From contig NZ_QHLX01000004.1 in NCBI RefSeq assembly GCF_004135675.1, positions 1 to 64,000 of the forward strand: a stretch of 64,000 nucleotides of DNA, written 5' to 3'. The stretch comes from Marinitoga lauensis (GTDB taxonomy: Bacteria; Thermotogota; Thermotogae; Petrotogales; Petrotogaceae). The position numbers and the translations under genes were made by a program. The number at the start of each line of letters is the position of its first letter. The stretch's first letter is position 1. The notes under the pieces were generated by a model. The model did not search any database. It was not told the DNA's origin and was given only the letters and a program-made list of their open reading frames with translations. Positions 18,674 through 30,541 of the stretch are shown one piece after another.

Positions 18674-20800
18674 TTAATTCTCCTTTAAAAATAAATTTTT
18701 TAATGTTTCCTCTTGGGTAAGAGCCCATTTTCTAAATTCTTTAATAGTTTGTGTAAATTCCTCATCTAAAACAGGTCTTCCTTCTTTATCTTGTACAACC
18801 TCAAAGGTTTCTTCATCTATTTTGTAAATGGGCTCAAAGTATTTTACTCTCTTTTTTGTTTTTACTTCATAACCTACTTTTTGAATATCTTTAACAAAGA
18901 CCTCATACTTTTGCTCTTTTAATTTCTTCAATTCTTCAGGATTTGGTTTATAAGCAACTATTAATGTAGTATTAACCCTGTATCTGCAAAAACATTTGGG
19001 GTAAATCAAATAAAGCAACAATCCGCATTTTATCAATTAACCAGTTTCTTGCTTTTTCCCATCTGGCAATAGAAGCAATAGAATTGGATAAAACGATTCC
19101 CAATCTTCCATTTTCTTTTAAGATTCTATATGCATTCTCTAAAAATACAAGCCCTAAATCTATCCAATTCCCGTATCTTGCAATATGCCATAACTCATAA
19201 AGTTCAGCTAATTTCTTTTCTTCTATTGTTTTTGGTTCCCATTTCCTATCTTCTCCAAATGGAGGATTTGTTAATACAACATCAAACTTCATTAACTTAG
19301 TGTCATCTCTCCAATTATCCCAATTTCCTTTATTATGTAAATCTGGAATCAATTCTACTGGCTCATTTTTAATAGATATCTTATGGGTTATTGAGCCTTT
19401 ATCAGAAATATGATATAACTTAGCGTTTCCGTCTCCATTAAGAAGCATATTCAGCTGGGCAAGCATAATCATTTGTTCATCATTATCTATTCCATAAATG
19501 TTATTATCATCCAATTTACTATTTGAATTCACATAAGAAACAGATAAAAAGTCTGCAATTCCAACAGTAGGATCGATTACAGTTTCGCCATTTCTCGGAT
19601 TTACTATTTCAACTAAGAAATCGATTAAAGGCAAAGGAGTGATAAATTGCCCTTTTTGTTCTTTTGAAAAAGCACTTGCAAAACGATAAAATATTAATTG
19701 ATATAAATCGGTTTTGTGTGATTTTACAAAAGAGAAATCCTGAAATTGCTTTACTGTTTCTACTAATATTTTCACATGTGCATTATTCTTAAGATTTATT
19801 TTCTGTTCTTTTAAGATATTGTAGTATGTGCTTTGAGCATCTTCGAATAATTTTTGTATTCTTTTTAAAAAAGGTTCTATTTTTTATCATTTAAATTTGA
19901 GTAATTAGCTTCCTCGTTGGTAATATAGAATTTTAATTTTTCTCTTGAATTTTTTTCATTTCTTTTTTCATCAAATATCTTTAAAGCAAGAATCTGTATA
20001 AGTAACTCATAACCTTTTTGATTAACCATACTTACTTTGTCCATTGCCCTCAAAATATTGGACATTGCATCATTAAGTTGGGTAGAATGCACACCAGAAA
20101 TCTTTCCAAGATCATCTATATTTCTATTTGTTCTATCTATCTCAGATGGTCTATTCACCTGATTAAGAATCTCTTCAAACGAAGGAATGTTTAAATATGG
20201 ATCAGTCAAATGTAACGATAAATCTTTAGTTGTACTTTTTTCGCCTTTTTGATTATAAGATTCATCATATCTCAGTATTTTACCATTCTTTTTTTGGAAA
20301 ATATAAAGTCTTTCTGTATCATATAAAAATCCTATACAAAAATCGGCTTCGGACTCTTTCATATATGCTTTCAATTGTTGATTAAAAACAGTTTCAATAT
20401 CTTTACTGTCTTCTTTCTTAAATTCTATTACTCCAATTAAATGTTTTCTTAACCAGTCTAAATCGTCCTGTTTTTTTTCATCCCAAAATCTTTTGTATAT
20501 TTCAAACCAATTTTTATCATCAAAAATAGCACCATCTAATTTAATGGGTGCAGAATTTTTATTTCCTTTAGGCAAGGAAACTTCACAACCTAAATAATCC
20601 TTAGAATAAAGACCAGAATTAACTAATGCATAAAAGAACTGCCATTTATAAAATTCTTCATTAGGCTCTCCTTTAATATTTTTTATTGAATACTCTTTAT
20701 TCAAGTCCATACCAACAGGAATAAACGACTTGAACTTATTCTTAGCGAAATACTCTTTGTTAAATTGCTCTTTTTGTACTATGAAATTTGTTTTGCACAT
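18674..20800 (-). CDS. Fused nuclease-methyltransferase restriction subunit, BcgI-like (apparent frameshifts)
   Basis: About 709 aa once shifts near 19873 (A-run) and 19000 (T-run and G-run) are fixed. Residues ~1-230 resemble the HsdR N-terminal nuclease: KLDGAIFD and LIGVIEFKKED form a PD-(D/E)xK pattern, followed by QQLKAYMKESEADFCIGF. The C-terminal two thirds are an HsdM-type N6-adenine methyltransferase with VIDPTVGIADFL (SAM site), LTNPPFGEDRKW (catalytic NPPF) and the restored FADTGVNTTLIV. No helicase/translocase gene is present. With the adjacent specificity subunit this is the BcgI-type arrangement. ATG 20800 follows AGGAGG directly after the envelope-protein gene stop. Confidence 0.75.
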
Positions 20801-20812
20801 TTTTATTCCTCC

Positions 20813-23800
20813 TCAGAAAATATTAATATCCACACCTTTTTCTTCTGTATATCCAAATGACTTTTCCGGAATATCTGTAATAAAAATTTTAATTCAAAAC
20901 TTTTTAAAGAAAATTCAGGCAATAATTTCAAATCACCTTTAAAATAAACTGACCAACATACCAGTTGCTTATTTATTTCAAATTGTGTAAAATTCCATAC
21001 ATTATTTTTTACATCATAAATAAAAGAAATTTTAGCCCAATCGTATTTAGTCGAGGTATCATAGCCTATTCCTGTCTTCAAATATTCATTTTTAATATCA
21101 TAATCAAGATTTAAAATCAACGATTTTTTTGCCCTTTGGATTTATATTTCAAATCATAATGTATATTTTCGTAATTATTAAACAAATTAAGGTTTCCCTC
21201 GTATTTCCCACCTTTTGAATCATAAAGCGAATATTTTGATTTTATTTGAGGTATGGTTTCCTTAAATGTTGTCTTCTTTAAATAATAATCAAAATTTATT
21301 TCTATTTTATTTTTACCAAAAATAATTTCATCTTTATTATTTATCACTTTTATTGGCATATCCTCATTTTTATGATCATAATCAAACTGATAATTATGTT
21401 TTATTAACCACACTTTCAAAAACCATTGAATTTTGTATTTATAAATTCAAATTTTTCTTTCTCAAGCGTAGTTTTAGTATTATTTTCAAAGTTTAAAGGG
21501 CCATATTTAAACGTGTATTTCGATGTTAAAAAATGATTAACAAATTTTTCTTGAGGTTCTTTCATAAAATCAAATGTTCTATTATACCTCAAATCAAAAT
21601 AATTATTTGTTTTTAATAAATTTAAATTAAACTCTATACCAGCAAAGTCGGTCAATTTGTTTGTATGTGTTGCAGGATTTGATACCCACTTTGGTTCATT
21701 TACCAATACTCTATAATATTGATAATCTGAAACACCATATTGAAAAATTAAAAACTTACTTTTAAAATTAGCTTTTAATCCATAAGCATAATAATTATAT
21801 ATTTTATCAGGGAAACTATTCCTAAAGGCAAATTTTAATTCCGGAGTTAGTGTTGTATCCAGATATAATAAATTTTTATTATATTTTAAAGGCTTATAAT
21901 TATCTGAAATCTCATTTTTAAAATATAAGTTGTAATTTTTTAATTCATTTTTCTCATAAAAACTCGAATAACTAAGCTTTATAGTATTTTTTTTATTTTT
22001 ATTAAAAATCTTTGAATCTAGAGACGTATTTATTGATATGCTTTTTGCATTCCATGATTCAAAGATTTTTGTAGCAGGACCGGTAATATTCACTCTTGTA
22101 GAATTTAATTTTAAAAATGTTTTTTTATATTTTTTTGTCAAAGATGGTGTTGTAAGATTTAAAAAATTTATTTTCATAATTTGTTTATCTTTCCATGAAA
22201 AAGATGAAGAAACGGAGAAATTTCCCAGATCTGTCTTTATATCTTTAAAATTAAGAGAAAAAGTATCACTATTTGATGAAAAGCTATGTGATAGAGATGA
22301 ATAAAAATTTAAATATTCTAATTTTTTAGAAAGGTTTATTTTCAAATCAGAAAATGTATTATTTTTTATACTATTAGAGATGGCTAATGTTCCTAAAATA
22401 AAGGGTATTGAATATGTATAACTTAAAGATTGAGAAAGTTTATCTTCTTTAACATTTCTTGCATATTCCTGAGAAAAAGATAATGCTGATTTATTTGAAA
22501 AAGTATGATTAATTTTAACAGAAATGGTTACTGTATCTTCTTTAAAAGCAAAAGCAGCAATAAATGGAGCTTCCTTTTCACCAGAAAGACTTTGAAAATA
22601 AAAAGGAAAATAAAATACAGGTATACCAAAAAATTCAAGCGTAACATCACGTGCTACTAAAAATTCTTCCGGATATATTGTAACATGTGAAGCTTTAAAA
22701 TAATATGTTATACATTCCTTACATGTTGTCATTTTAACGTTCTCTGAAAATACTACATTTTCATCTGTTTTCTTTTCAGAAATTTCAGACCAAACTCTTA
22801 CCTTTACATTTTTCTTCTTTTTGTTTTTAAATGACTCAATTGAATATGTGTTATTCAATACAACATCTTTGCTTTCAAAATTCACTTCCATCGCTGAAGC
22901 TTCAATTGTTCTTTTATTAAATATATAAGTTACATTTCCAAATAAATTTGCCTTTAGTATTTTATTTTCATTATCCAATACTCCCAATCCTTTGTCTGAA
23001 GTTATTATAGAATCTTTATATTTTATAGTTGTGCTGCCTTCAAATGTAATTTTAGTTCCTTCAAGTGTTATATTTGGAGATTCAATATATACTTTTTCTG
23101 AAAATCCATTTATGCTTAAAATAATTAATATAATAATAGTACCAAATACTCTTTTTAATGGTTCTATTAATTTATACGCAGCCCTTGTATCCAACAATAC
23201 AAATAATATTATACCAACGATGCCAAAAACAACATTTGGAATCCACGGAGCAAAATATGGATCAATTATTTTTTCCTTTCCAAGAGCACTTAACCATGCC
23301 CTGAACCCTGATATAAAACAACCAGAACAAATGTTGAAATAACACTCCATGACTTACTTCTAAGATTGATAAATAAAGATAAAGCTACTCCTAATAATGC
23401 AATAACTATTGGAGCAAAAGAATTAGAAAACTTTTCCTGATAACCAACAATTAATGCTGAGGCATCTCCACCCAATTTTTGAGTTATCTCTATTTTATGT
23501 TTTAACTCTTTTGTTGTCATATCATTCGGACTTTTTGAAAATCTTAAGTATTCTTCAACATTTTTTGAAATATCTAATTCTAACTTTTTAAATGTTATAT
23601 CCAATTTTAGTAATCCATCATCAGTTAATCTAAATATACGCCCATTTTCCATATACCATTTATCTTTATCTTTAAATGCTTTTTCAGCATGAAATACTGT
23701 CGTTTTAGAATAATCTACTTCATATAATAATATTCCATATAATATCCCAGAATCTTTATCTATCTTTCTTACATACAAATATTTCTTATTTTTTCTACTT

Positions 23801-24254
23801 CTACAAATTTATTCATTTCAATATTTGCTTCAACATTTTTATATACATATTTTGATATTGCTTCCTTTGCTTTCATATTGGATTTAGGAACGATTGTATC
23901 ATACAATGAAAAAGTAACCACAGCAAGAATCATAGCCAGTACTAAAAAAGGAATAACTATTCTTTTTGATGGAATTCCAAGAGATTGTAAGGCTATGATT
24001 TCATTATCGTTAGATAATCTGGACAAGACCCAGAATATAGAAAAAAGTATTCCTACTGGAATACCCATAACTAAAAAATATGGTATGTGGTATGCAATTA
24101 ATATAAAAAGTTTATCAATTCCTACCTTATTTCTTACGATTATATCTGAAAGTTGATATAGTAACTCAACACTTACAAAAACTATAAATCCTACTAATCC
24201 CATAAAAAATGGAGCTGTAAACTCTTTTGATATATATTTTATTAACTTCAGCAT
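20813..24254 (-). CDS. LptF/LptG-type permease fused to OstA/LptD-like outer-envelope protein (several apparent frameshifts)
   Basis: The N-terminal ~370 residues are a YjgP/YjgQ permease: start MLKLIKYISKEFTAPFF, six predicted membrane segments, periplasmic domain between TM3 and TM4, and WIPNVVFGIVGIILFVLL as TM6. Without a stop, the frame continues through another hydrophobic segment (FGTIIILIILSINGFS) into an OstA/LptA-like domain (YIESPNITLEGTKITFEGST) and ~650 residues rich in beta-barrel strands. Homopolymer shifts near 23775, 23300, 21420, 21120 and 20880 split it; the corrected end reads EKGVDINIF. Predicted to carry envelope lipid or glycolipid from inner to outer membrane. The C-terminal Phe is typical of outer-membrane barrels. 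Confidence 0.7.
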
Positions 24255-24981
24255 TAATTATTCCCCAAAGAATAAAAAATATTAAATCCTTCTTTATTAC
24301 ATTTATATCTGTCTCCTGTAAGGATAAATATCGAATATTCAGCTATGTTGGTTGTTAAATCAGAAAATTTTTCTAAATTTGATAATATTTCTATATTTGC
24401 CATAATAGATCTAAAGTTATCCTTTGTTACTTTACCCATCAAATTTCTTTTAAATGCACTATATAAACTATCCACTTCTGTATCTGTTTTACATATCCAT
24501 TTAGCAAGATCTATTGATTCTTTTATCAAATATGAATTTTTGTTTTCAACTATATTTGAATATAATCTCAAAGATTCACCAAGCATATTTTGTGATATCT
24601 CAAATAAATCTTCAAATTGATAGGGATTAATTGAATTGGGATAGGATAACAAATCAATATTATTTTTAGCCATTGTTTCACACATATCTGCCATGCTTTC
24701 TAAAATCCCAATTATTTTATTTCCCAAGAATACAATTTTAAAATATTTCCCATACAAATTGTTAATAGCCAGTATTTCCATAGATTTATACTCTAATCTG
24801 GCTTCAATAAAATCAACTCTCATATCCTGTTGAATTATCTCTTTGGATAGCTTCACATTTTTTTCAAAAAAAGCATCTTTAAACTTTAAAAACATCCCTG
24901 AACAAGACGTCCCATTTTCAATATTTCATTATGATAGGATATAACCTGTCTTTTGGTTTCCTCAGATAATAACTCTATCAT
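24254..24981 (-). CDS. PhoU-domain protein (one apparent frameshift)
   Basis: About 242 aa of helical PhoU-like repeats: N-terminal IELLSEETKRQVISYHNEIL, middle YFKIVFLGNKIIGILESMADMCE and second repeat ILSNLEKFSDLTTNIAEYSIF. PhoU proteins bind metal and adjust phosphate uptake and signalling, but no pst/pho genes are nearby. A one-base shift near 24900 (G-run) separates residues 1-27 from the rest. ATG 24981 overlaps the nadK stop as ATGA, and its stop overlaps the permease start, so it is embedded in the operon. Confidence 0.7.
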
Positions 24982-25803
24982 ATAATTCTCCTTCCAAAAC
25001 CAAGCTTATTATTTAACACTTTAAAAAAAGAATAATCATTTTTTTGAGCTAAAGTTACTTTTTTCTCAGAAGAAGAAACTACTACTGCCATTCCTGCTTC
25101 TATCCTATGCACAATATCTCCATCTACTGTCACATAAGCATTACCTGCATCTATATGATGAATTACAATTTCAACATAATTATCCGGAGAAATCACAAGT
25201 GGTCTTATATTTAACGAATGTGATGCCAGAGGGTTTATGGTTATAAGATTTAAAGTTGGTTCAACAATAGGTCCCCCATTGATAACGCATATCCTGTAGA
25301 GCCTGTAGGTGTGGATAATATAACACCATCACCTGAATAATTTAACACGCTTTCCCCTTTTATGAATATTTCAAGATCTACTGTTCCTATAGGCTGGCTT
25401 TTTTGAATAGTTATATCGTTTAAAGATATTAATTTTTTACCGCCAACATAACATTCCAACAAATATCTATCAGAATAATGTAAATTATTGGAAGCAATAT
25501 CTTTCGCAGCTTGCTCAATCTCTGTATTATCATATGCTGTCATAAAACCTAATGTTCCAAGATTTATCCGATGATTGGCACAGAATTTTCTGCAGAAAGT
25601 TCTGCTACTCTTAATACTGTGCCATCTCCACCAAGAACAATAAAAATATCAGCTTCCTGATATAAAGAATTATCTGCCAGAGCAGAACCCGCTGGCATTA
25701 TTTTAAGAATTTCTATATCATTATTATGAAATATATCAAAAAATTGTTCTTGAATCTCATCTTTTCTGGCTTTTAATGGGTTAAAAAATAAAATTGCTTT
25801 CAT
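24978..25803 (-). CDS. nadK: NAD kinase (two apparent frameshifts)
   Basis: Phosphorylates NAD to NADP. The GGDGT catalytic motif is in FIVLGGDGTVLRVAEL (residue ~60), and the downstream signatures SLNDITIQ and SGDGVILSTPTGSTGYALS are intact. Shifts near 25558 and 25235 divide it into three pieces; joined they give about 275 aa, usual for bacterial NAD kinases. ATG 25803 has GAGGTGATAGA upstream. Fourth gene of the leftward housekeeping operon. Confidence 0.85.
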
Positions 25804-25807
25804 TCTA

Positions 25808-26107
25808 TCACCTCAAAACTCTTGCCAGGTCAAACAATGAAGCAACTACAAAATTATCCAATAATATTAATAATAATATAGCCGCAAATGGTGTAAAGTC
25901 AAACATCCCAAAAGTTAAGTTAATATATCTTCTTATTGGCCTTTCTATTATTTCTGAAACAGAGTCAAAAAATTGTCTGATTGGGTGATGATAATTAAAG
26001 GATATGAAGCTAAATATTGCTGAAATAATTATGGAAATCTCGAAAAAATTTATTACTATTCTTAAAACAACTGCTAAAGCATAAAACAAATTTGCTAATA
26101 TAAACAA
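25808..26107 (-). CDS. YggT-family membrane protein
   Basis: About 100 aa with two YggT hydrophobic repeats: LANLFYALAVVLRIVINFFE and AAILLLILLDNFVVASLF, and the signature NYHHPIRQFFDSVSEIIERPIRR between them. Function of the family is unclear; it is commonly next to yggS, as here. I prefer TTG 26107, nine bases after GGAGG; TTG 26116 is too close to that site. Confidence 0.75.
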   Translation of the reverse strand: MFILANLFYALAVVLRIVINFFEISIIISAIFSFISFNYHHPIRQFFDSVSEIIERPIRRYINLTFGMFDFTPFAAILLLILLDNFVVASLFDLARVLR

Positions 26108-26112
26108 TTTTA

Positions 26113-26811
26113 TCAACCTCCTGTATTATAATTTCTTTTTCCAAATATACTTGATCCTATTCTTAACATAGTAGATCCACACTCAATAGCAATTAAATAA
26201 TCATTGCTCATTCCCATAGAAAGTTCTTTTAAATCTGGATATAACTTTATATATTTATCTCTTATATCTTTCAATCCACAGAAGACATTTTTTATAATCT
26301 TTTTATTATCTGTATATGGTGCCATTGTCATAAGGCCTACAATTTTTACATTATTATAATTCTCTGCAACCTTTAATAGTTCTTCTAATTCATTTTTTGA
26401 TATTCCACCTTTTGTTTCTTCACCAGATATGTTCATTTCGATTAATATCTTCTGAACTTTATTATGTTTTTTTGCTATTTTATCTATTTCTGCAATTTCT
26501 TTTTCTCTATAAACTGAATGTATATATTCTGCAATGGGAACGATATATTTGACTTTATTTGTTTGAATTCTTCCTATAAAATGCCAGTTAATTTCATAAT
26601 CCTTTAATTCCTCGGCTTTTTTCCTTAATTCCTGAGCTTTATTTTCTGCAAAATGTTTAATTCCATAATCATATGCTTCTTTTATATATTCAACGGAAAA
26701 TGTTTTAGAGACTGCTATTAATAGTAAATCTTCATAACTTCTATTTACTTTTTCTGTATGGGTCTTAATTAATTGAGTTATTTCTTCGAGATTTTTCTTG
26801 ATAAACTCCAT
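26113..26811 (-). CDS. YggS/PLPBP-family pyridoxal phosphate homeostasis protein
   Basis: 232-aa alanine-racemase-fold protein without the second domain. PLP lysine in LLIAVSKTFSVEYIKEAYD (residue ~37), IGRIQTNKVKYI, and LSMGMSNDYLIAIECGSTML at the phosphate-binding end are all typical. It buffers intracellular PLP. ATG 26811 (GGGGGA ribosome binding site) lies one base beyond the ruvB stop. Its stop overlaps the yggT gene start region. Confidence 0.85.
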   Translation of the reverse strand: MEFIKKNLEEITQLIKTHTEKVNRSYEDLLLIAVSKTFSVEYIKEAYDYGIKHFAENKAQELRKKAEELKDYEINWHFIGRIQTNKVKYIVPIAEYIHSVYREKEIAEIDKIAKKHNKVQKILIEMNISGEETKGGISKNELEELLKVAENYNNVKIVGLMTMAPYTDNKKIIKNVFCGLKDIRDKYIKLYPDLKELSMGMSNDYLIAIECGSTMLRIGSSIFGKRNYNTGG

Positions 26812-26812
26812 T

Positions 26813-27838
26813 TTAATTCCCCCATAATGAATATAATTTTTTATTGTTTTCTCTGGAATATCCAAGATGTTTTAACGCTTTTTCAGTAACCACTCGTCCT
26901 CTATGTGTTCTTACCAGAAATCCTTTTTGAAGCAAATATGGTTCATATACCTCACTAATACTATCCGCTTCAATACCAAGAGAAGCTGCTAACGCTTTTA
27001 AACCAACAGGTCCTCCTTTATAAAATTCAATTATTGTTTTTAAAATTCTTCTATCCATATCATCTAAGCCTTCTGTATCAATTTCCAGCAATGTCATTGT
27101 TTTTTCTGCAGATTCTATATCTATTATTCCATTATTATTTATTTGCGCATAATCCCTTACCCTTTTTAACAATCTATTGGCAATTCTTGGAGTTCCTCTT
27201 GAACGTTCTGCTATTAATAAGGCTGCATCTTCTGTAATTTCTACATTCAACAGCTTAGCACTTCTTGTAATAATATCCTTTAATTCTTCTGGAGGATAAA
27301 AATTCATTTCCATTATTATTCCAAATCTACTCCTTAACGGTGCTGCTATCAACCCTGTTCTTGTAGTTGCACCAATTAAGGTAAAATGATTTAAATCTAT
27401 TCTTATAGATCTCGCACCGGGACCTTTACCAATAACAATATCAAGTTGAAAATCTTCCATAGCAGAATATAATATCTCTTCAACAGATCTATTAATTCTA
27501 TGAATTTCATCTATAAACAATACATCACCATTTTGTAAATTTGTCAAAATAGCGGCTAAATCTCCTGCTCTTTCTAAAACTGGTCCACTTGTAATTTGAA
27601 TATTTGCTCCCATTTCATTTGCAATGACATTTGCTAGCGTTGTTTTTCCAAGCCCTGGAGGTCCTGCAAGTAAAATATGATCAAGCGGCTCTTTTCTTTT
27701 TTTAGCCGCATCTATAGTTATTTTCAATTTTTCTTTTACTTTTTCCTGACCTATATATTCATTTAATCGTTGCGGTCTTAAATTAATAATAGTACTTTCT
27801 TCCGTTTTTTCAGTTGGATCAAGAATTCTTTCATTCAT
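26813..27838 (-). CDS. ruvB: Holliday junction branch-migration ATPase RuvB
   Basis: 341 aa. Walker [21 protein letters not shown], Walker [13 protein letters not shown], sensor 1 [20 protein letters not shown] with arginine finger, and the C-terminal winged helix ending [21 protein letters not shown] are complete. With RuvA (not in window) it drives branch migration in recombinational repair. First gene of the leftward operon reaching the envelope and R-M genes. Confidence 0.95.
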   Translation of the reverse strand: MNERILDPTEKTEESTIINLRPQRLNEYIGQEKVKEKLKITIDAAKKRKEPLDHILLAGPPGLGKTTLANVIANEMGANIQITSGPVLERAGDLAAILTNLQNGDVLFIDEIHRINRSVEEILYSAMEDFQLDIVIGKGPGARSIRIDLNHFTLIGATTRTGLIAAPLRSRFGIIMEMNFYPPEELKDIITRSAKLLNVEITEDAALLIAERSRGTPRIANRLLKRVRDYAQINNNGIIDIESAEKTMTLLEIDTEGLDDMDRRILKTIIEFYKGGPVGLKALAASLGIEADSISEVYEPYLLQKGFLVRTHRGRVVTEKALKHLGYSRENNKKLYSLWGN

Positions 27839-27953
27839 ATATTAATACCCTCCATTCTACTTTTTATATTATAACATATATTTATTTTAAAAACATAATT
27901 GAAGATTATCAATAAATTAAATTATTTTAACCACCAATTATTGTACAACAAAG

Positions 27954-27980
27954 TAAAAACTCCGGGCAAAAACCCGGAGT
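27954..27980 (-). terminator. Rho-independent terminator of the metQNI operon
   Basis: On the minus strand ACTCCGGG (27973-27980) pairs with CCCGGAGT (27959-27966) and is followed by TTTTT. It lies 70 bases after the metI stop. The spacer 27839-27953 holds no gene. Confidence 0.8.
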
Positions 27981-28051
27981 CAAACTAAAAAGCTACAAAT
28001 CAGCAAGTAAGCGTCTGAGCGAATTTTATTTTTAATTGCATTTTAAATATT

Positions 28052-28699
28052 TTACTTTATATCTATTATCTTTTCTATTTTCATTCCAACAAATTGTATT
28101 ATTTGAGTAATTAAAATTAAAATAATCAAATCATACATCAAAATATCCAATCTAAACCTTTGATATCCATAATTAATTGCCATTGCACCTAGCCCACCTG
28201 CACCGACCGCACCTGCTATAGCAGTATAGGTTACAAGATTTATTAACAATAAAGTTATATTAGCGACTATTTTCGGCAATGTTTCTGGGATGAGAATTTT
28301 TGCTATAAATTCAAAATTATTCATACCTAATGTATGTGCAGTATCAATCATTTCTTTTGGCAATGACTTAAAAGTGCTTTCACTTAATCTTGCCATAAAT
28401 GGTATAGCGGCAATAGTTAAAGATACTATTGCTGATTTAGGACCAATTATTGTTCCTACTATTAATTTCGTTAATGGTATAACCAGAACAATTAATATAA
28501 TAAAAGGTATAGATCGAAATATGTTTATAATTACATCAAAGATCCTGTATATAACTTTTGATATTTTAAGTTGACTAATAGATGTTAAGTATAATATTAT
28601 CCCTAAAGGAATTCCAAAAATAACGCTTAAAAAGCCTGAAAAAAATGTCATATATACTGTTTCTAATGTTGCTTTAATTAATTCATTTAAAATATTCAA
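28052..28699 (-). CDS. metI: Methionine ABC transporter permease MetI
   Basis: 215 aa, five predicted membrane helices. The MetI-type EAA loop is PKEMIDTAHTLGMNNFEFIA; the C-terminal GLGAMAINYGYQRFRLDIL is characteristic. Forms the channel of the D/L-methionine importer with MetN and MetQ. Start overlaps the metN stop by four bases. Start codon choice follows that overlap. Confidence 0.9.
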   Translation of the reverse strand: MNILNELIKATLETVYMTFFSGFLSVIFGIPLGIILYLTSISQLKISKVIYRIFDVIINIFRSIPFIILIVLVIPLTKLIVGTIIGPKSAIVSLTIAAIPFMARLSESTFKSLPKEMIDTAHTLGMNNFEFIAKILIPETLPKIVANITLLLINLVTYTAIAGAVGAGGLGAMAINYGYQRFRLDILMYDLIILILITQIIQFVGMKIEKIIDIK

Positions 28700-29679
28700 A
28701 GTCTTAGCACCTCCAAAGCATAAACATGTTCTTTTAAATCATTTATAAATTCATTTGTTTTTTCTCCTTCTATTTCCAGAATTAGTTTCCCAAAAGGTGC
28801 ATTTTTTAAATCTTCTATTTTTCCATATAATATATTGAAAGTTATGTCATATTTTTTAGAAATTTTATTTAATACAGGTTTTCCAACACTTTCCCCATAA
28901 AAAATAACTTTTATTATCTTTCCATTCTTTAATTTTAATTTGCCATAATTATAATTGATATCCCTATAAAATTCTTCATTCAATTCTTTTTCAAATTCAG
29001 AAAAAAATCTATAAACTTCACCAAAATAATGAACCTTACCATTTTTTAGATATAAAATTTTATCACAAATTCTTTTTATTACATCCATTTCATGCGTTAC
29101 TATAATTGTTGAAATTTTCATATCTTGATTTATTTTTAATATTAATTCAAGAATTTTTTCAGTAGTTTTAGGATCAAGCGCCGATGTTGGTTCATCTAAA
29201 AATAAAATATCCGGATTGGAAACTATTGCTCTTGCAATTGAAACTCTCTGTTTTTCGCCACCAGACAAATGTGCTGGAAATGCATTTTTTCTATGTTCAA
29301 GTCCCACTTTTTTTATAACATTAGATACTTTTTTCTCTATTTCATTTTCCTTATTTAAAATCAAAGGCAACGATATATTTTCAAAAACCGTCTTTCTTGA
29401 TAATAAATTATAATGTTGAAATGCCACACCTATTTTTTTTCTAAATTTCCTTAATTCTTTCCTTGATAATTGAGTCAAATCAATATTATTAAACAAAATT
29501 TCACCCTGAGGTTTTTCAAGAAGATTTAAGGCTTTCAATAAAGAGGACTTCCCAGCTCCAGAAAGTCCTATAATTCCTAATATTTCACCTTTTTCTAATT
29601 TAAAACTTATATCTTTTAGTACATAATTTTTTCCATCATATGTAAGATTTAAATTCTTCACTTCAAGCAATTTATTCAC
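28696..29679 (-). CDS. metN: Methionine ABC transporter ATPase MetN
   Basis: 327 aa. Walker A IIGLSGAGKSSLLKALNLL, signature LSGGEKQRVSIARAI, Walker B ILFLDEPTSALDP, H-loop IIVTHEMD. The C-terminal ~75 residues form the NIL/ACT-like domain that binds methionine and inhibits transport when the cell is replete. Follows metQ after five bases. Confidence 0.92.
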   Translation of the reverse strand: MNKLLEVKNLNLTYDGKNYVLKDISFKLEKGEILGIIGLSGAGKSSLLKALNLLEKPQGEILFNNIDLTQLSRKELRKFRKKIGVAFQHYNLLSRKTVFENISLPLILNKENEIEKKVSNVIKKVGLEHRKNAFPAHLSGGEKQRVSIARAIVSNPDILFLDEPTSALDPKTTEKILELILKINQDMKISTIIVTHEMDVIKRICDKILYLKNGKVHYFGEVYRFFSEFEKELNEEFYRDINYNYGKLKLKNGKIIKVIFYGESVGKPVLNKISKKYDITFNILYGKIEDLKNAPFGKLILEIEGEKTNEFINDLKEHVYALEVLRL

Positions 29680-29684
29680 TCTCC

Positions 29685-30481
29685 TTAAAAAGTTGGAACT
29701 ACAGCCCCTTTGTATTTTTCAATTATAAAGTTTTTCACCTTTTCAGTTTGAAGTATTGAAATTAATTCTTTAATTATTTTATTATCTTTATTTTTCTTCT
29801 TTACAGCTATTATATTTGCATATGGTGAATTGGCATTTTCTATAAATAATGCATCTTTTAATGGGTTTAATCCGTTTTCTATTGCATAATTTGTATTTAT
29901 TACAGCTCCAACCACAGAAGCATCTTCCTTATATGTTCTTGGCAAATATGCAGCATCCAATTCAACAAAAGTCAAATTATATTTATTTTCTTCGATATCA
30001 TTAATAGTAACCTTTACAGAATTTGTATTTTTTAACTTTATTAACCCATTTTCTTGTAGTAGCAATAATGCTCTCCCTTCATTTGTTGCATCATTTGGAA
30101 TCACTACTTTATCCCAGATTTAAATTCTTTTATTGACTTTTTAGAATAAAATCCCATAGGTTCAACATGAATTTTTGCAATTGATATTAAATCTTTATAT
30201 CCTTTGTTTTTTGAAAATTCTTCTAAATAAGGTATATGTTGAAAATAATTCGCATCAATTTGTTCTTCTTCCAAAGCTATATTTGGCTGTACATAATCAT
30301 TAAAAACAACAATTTCCAATTTATACCCTGTCTTTTTTTCAAAATCATCCTTAACAAATTCAAGAATTTCTGCGTGAGGAACAGCTGTTGCACCGATTTT
30401 TAACACCTTTTCTTCCTTTGAACATCCCGAAAACACTGATACTAATGCTAACAATAGTATGAAAACTCCTAACTTTTTCAC
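29685..30481 (-). CDS. metQ: Methionine-binding lipoprotein MetQ (one apparent frameshift)
   Basis: NLPA-family binding protein. Signal peptide with lipobox ALVSVFSGCSKE, then the family motif LKIGATAVPHAEILEF and YVQPNIALEEEQIDANYFQH. The frame shifts near 30105 (within SGDKVVIPNDATNEGRAL), giving about 265 aa when joined. The start is GTG 30481, eight bases after AGGAGGTG; the frame is open further upstream but that part is leader/terminator sequence. Carries methionine to MetNI. Confidence 0.88.
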
Positions 30482-30500
30482 TACAAACACCTCCTGATAA

Positions 30501-30541
30501 AATTTAAAAAAATAAGGCCGGTTATTTTCATAACCGGCCTT
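30501..30541 (-). terminator. Attenuator terminator of the met operon
   Basis: On the minus strand AAGGCCGGTTAT (30530-30541) pairs perfectly with ATAACCGGCCTT (30514-30525) around a GAAA tetraloop and is followed by ATTTTTTT. It lies between the leader peptide stop and the metQ ribosome binding site, so it would end transcription before the structural genes. Confidence 0.85.
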
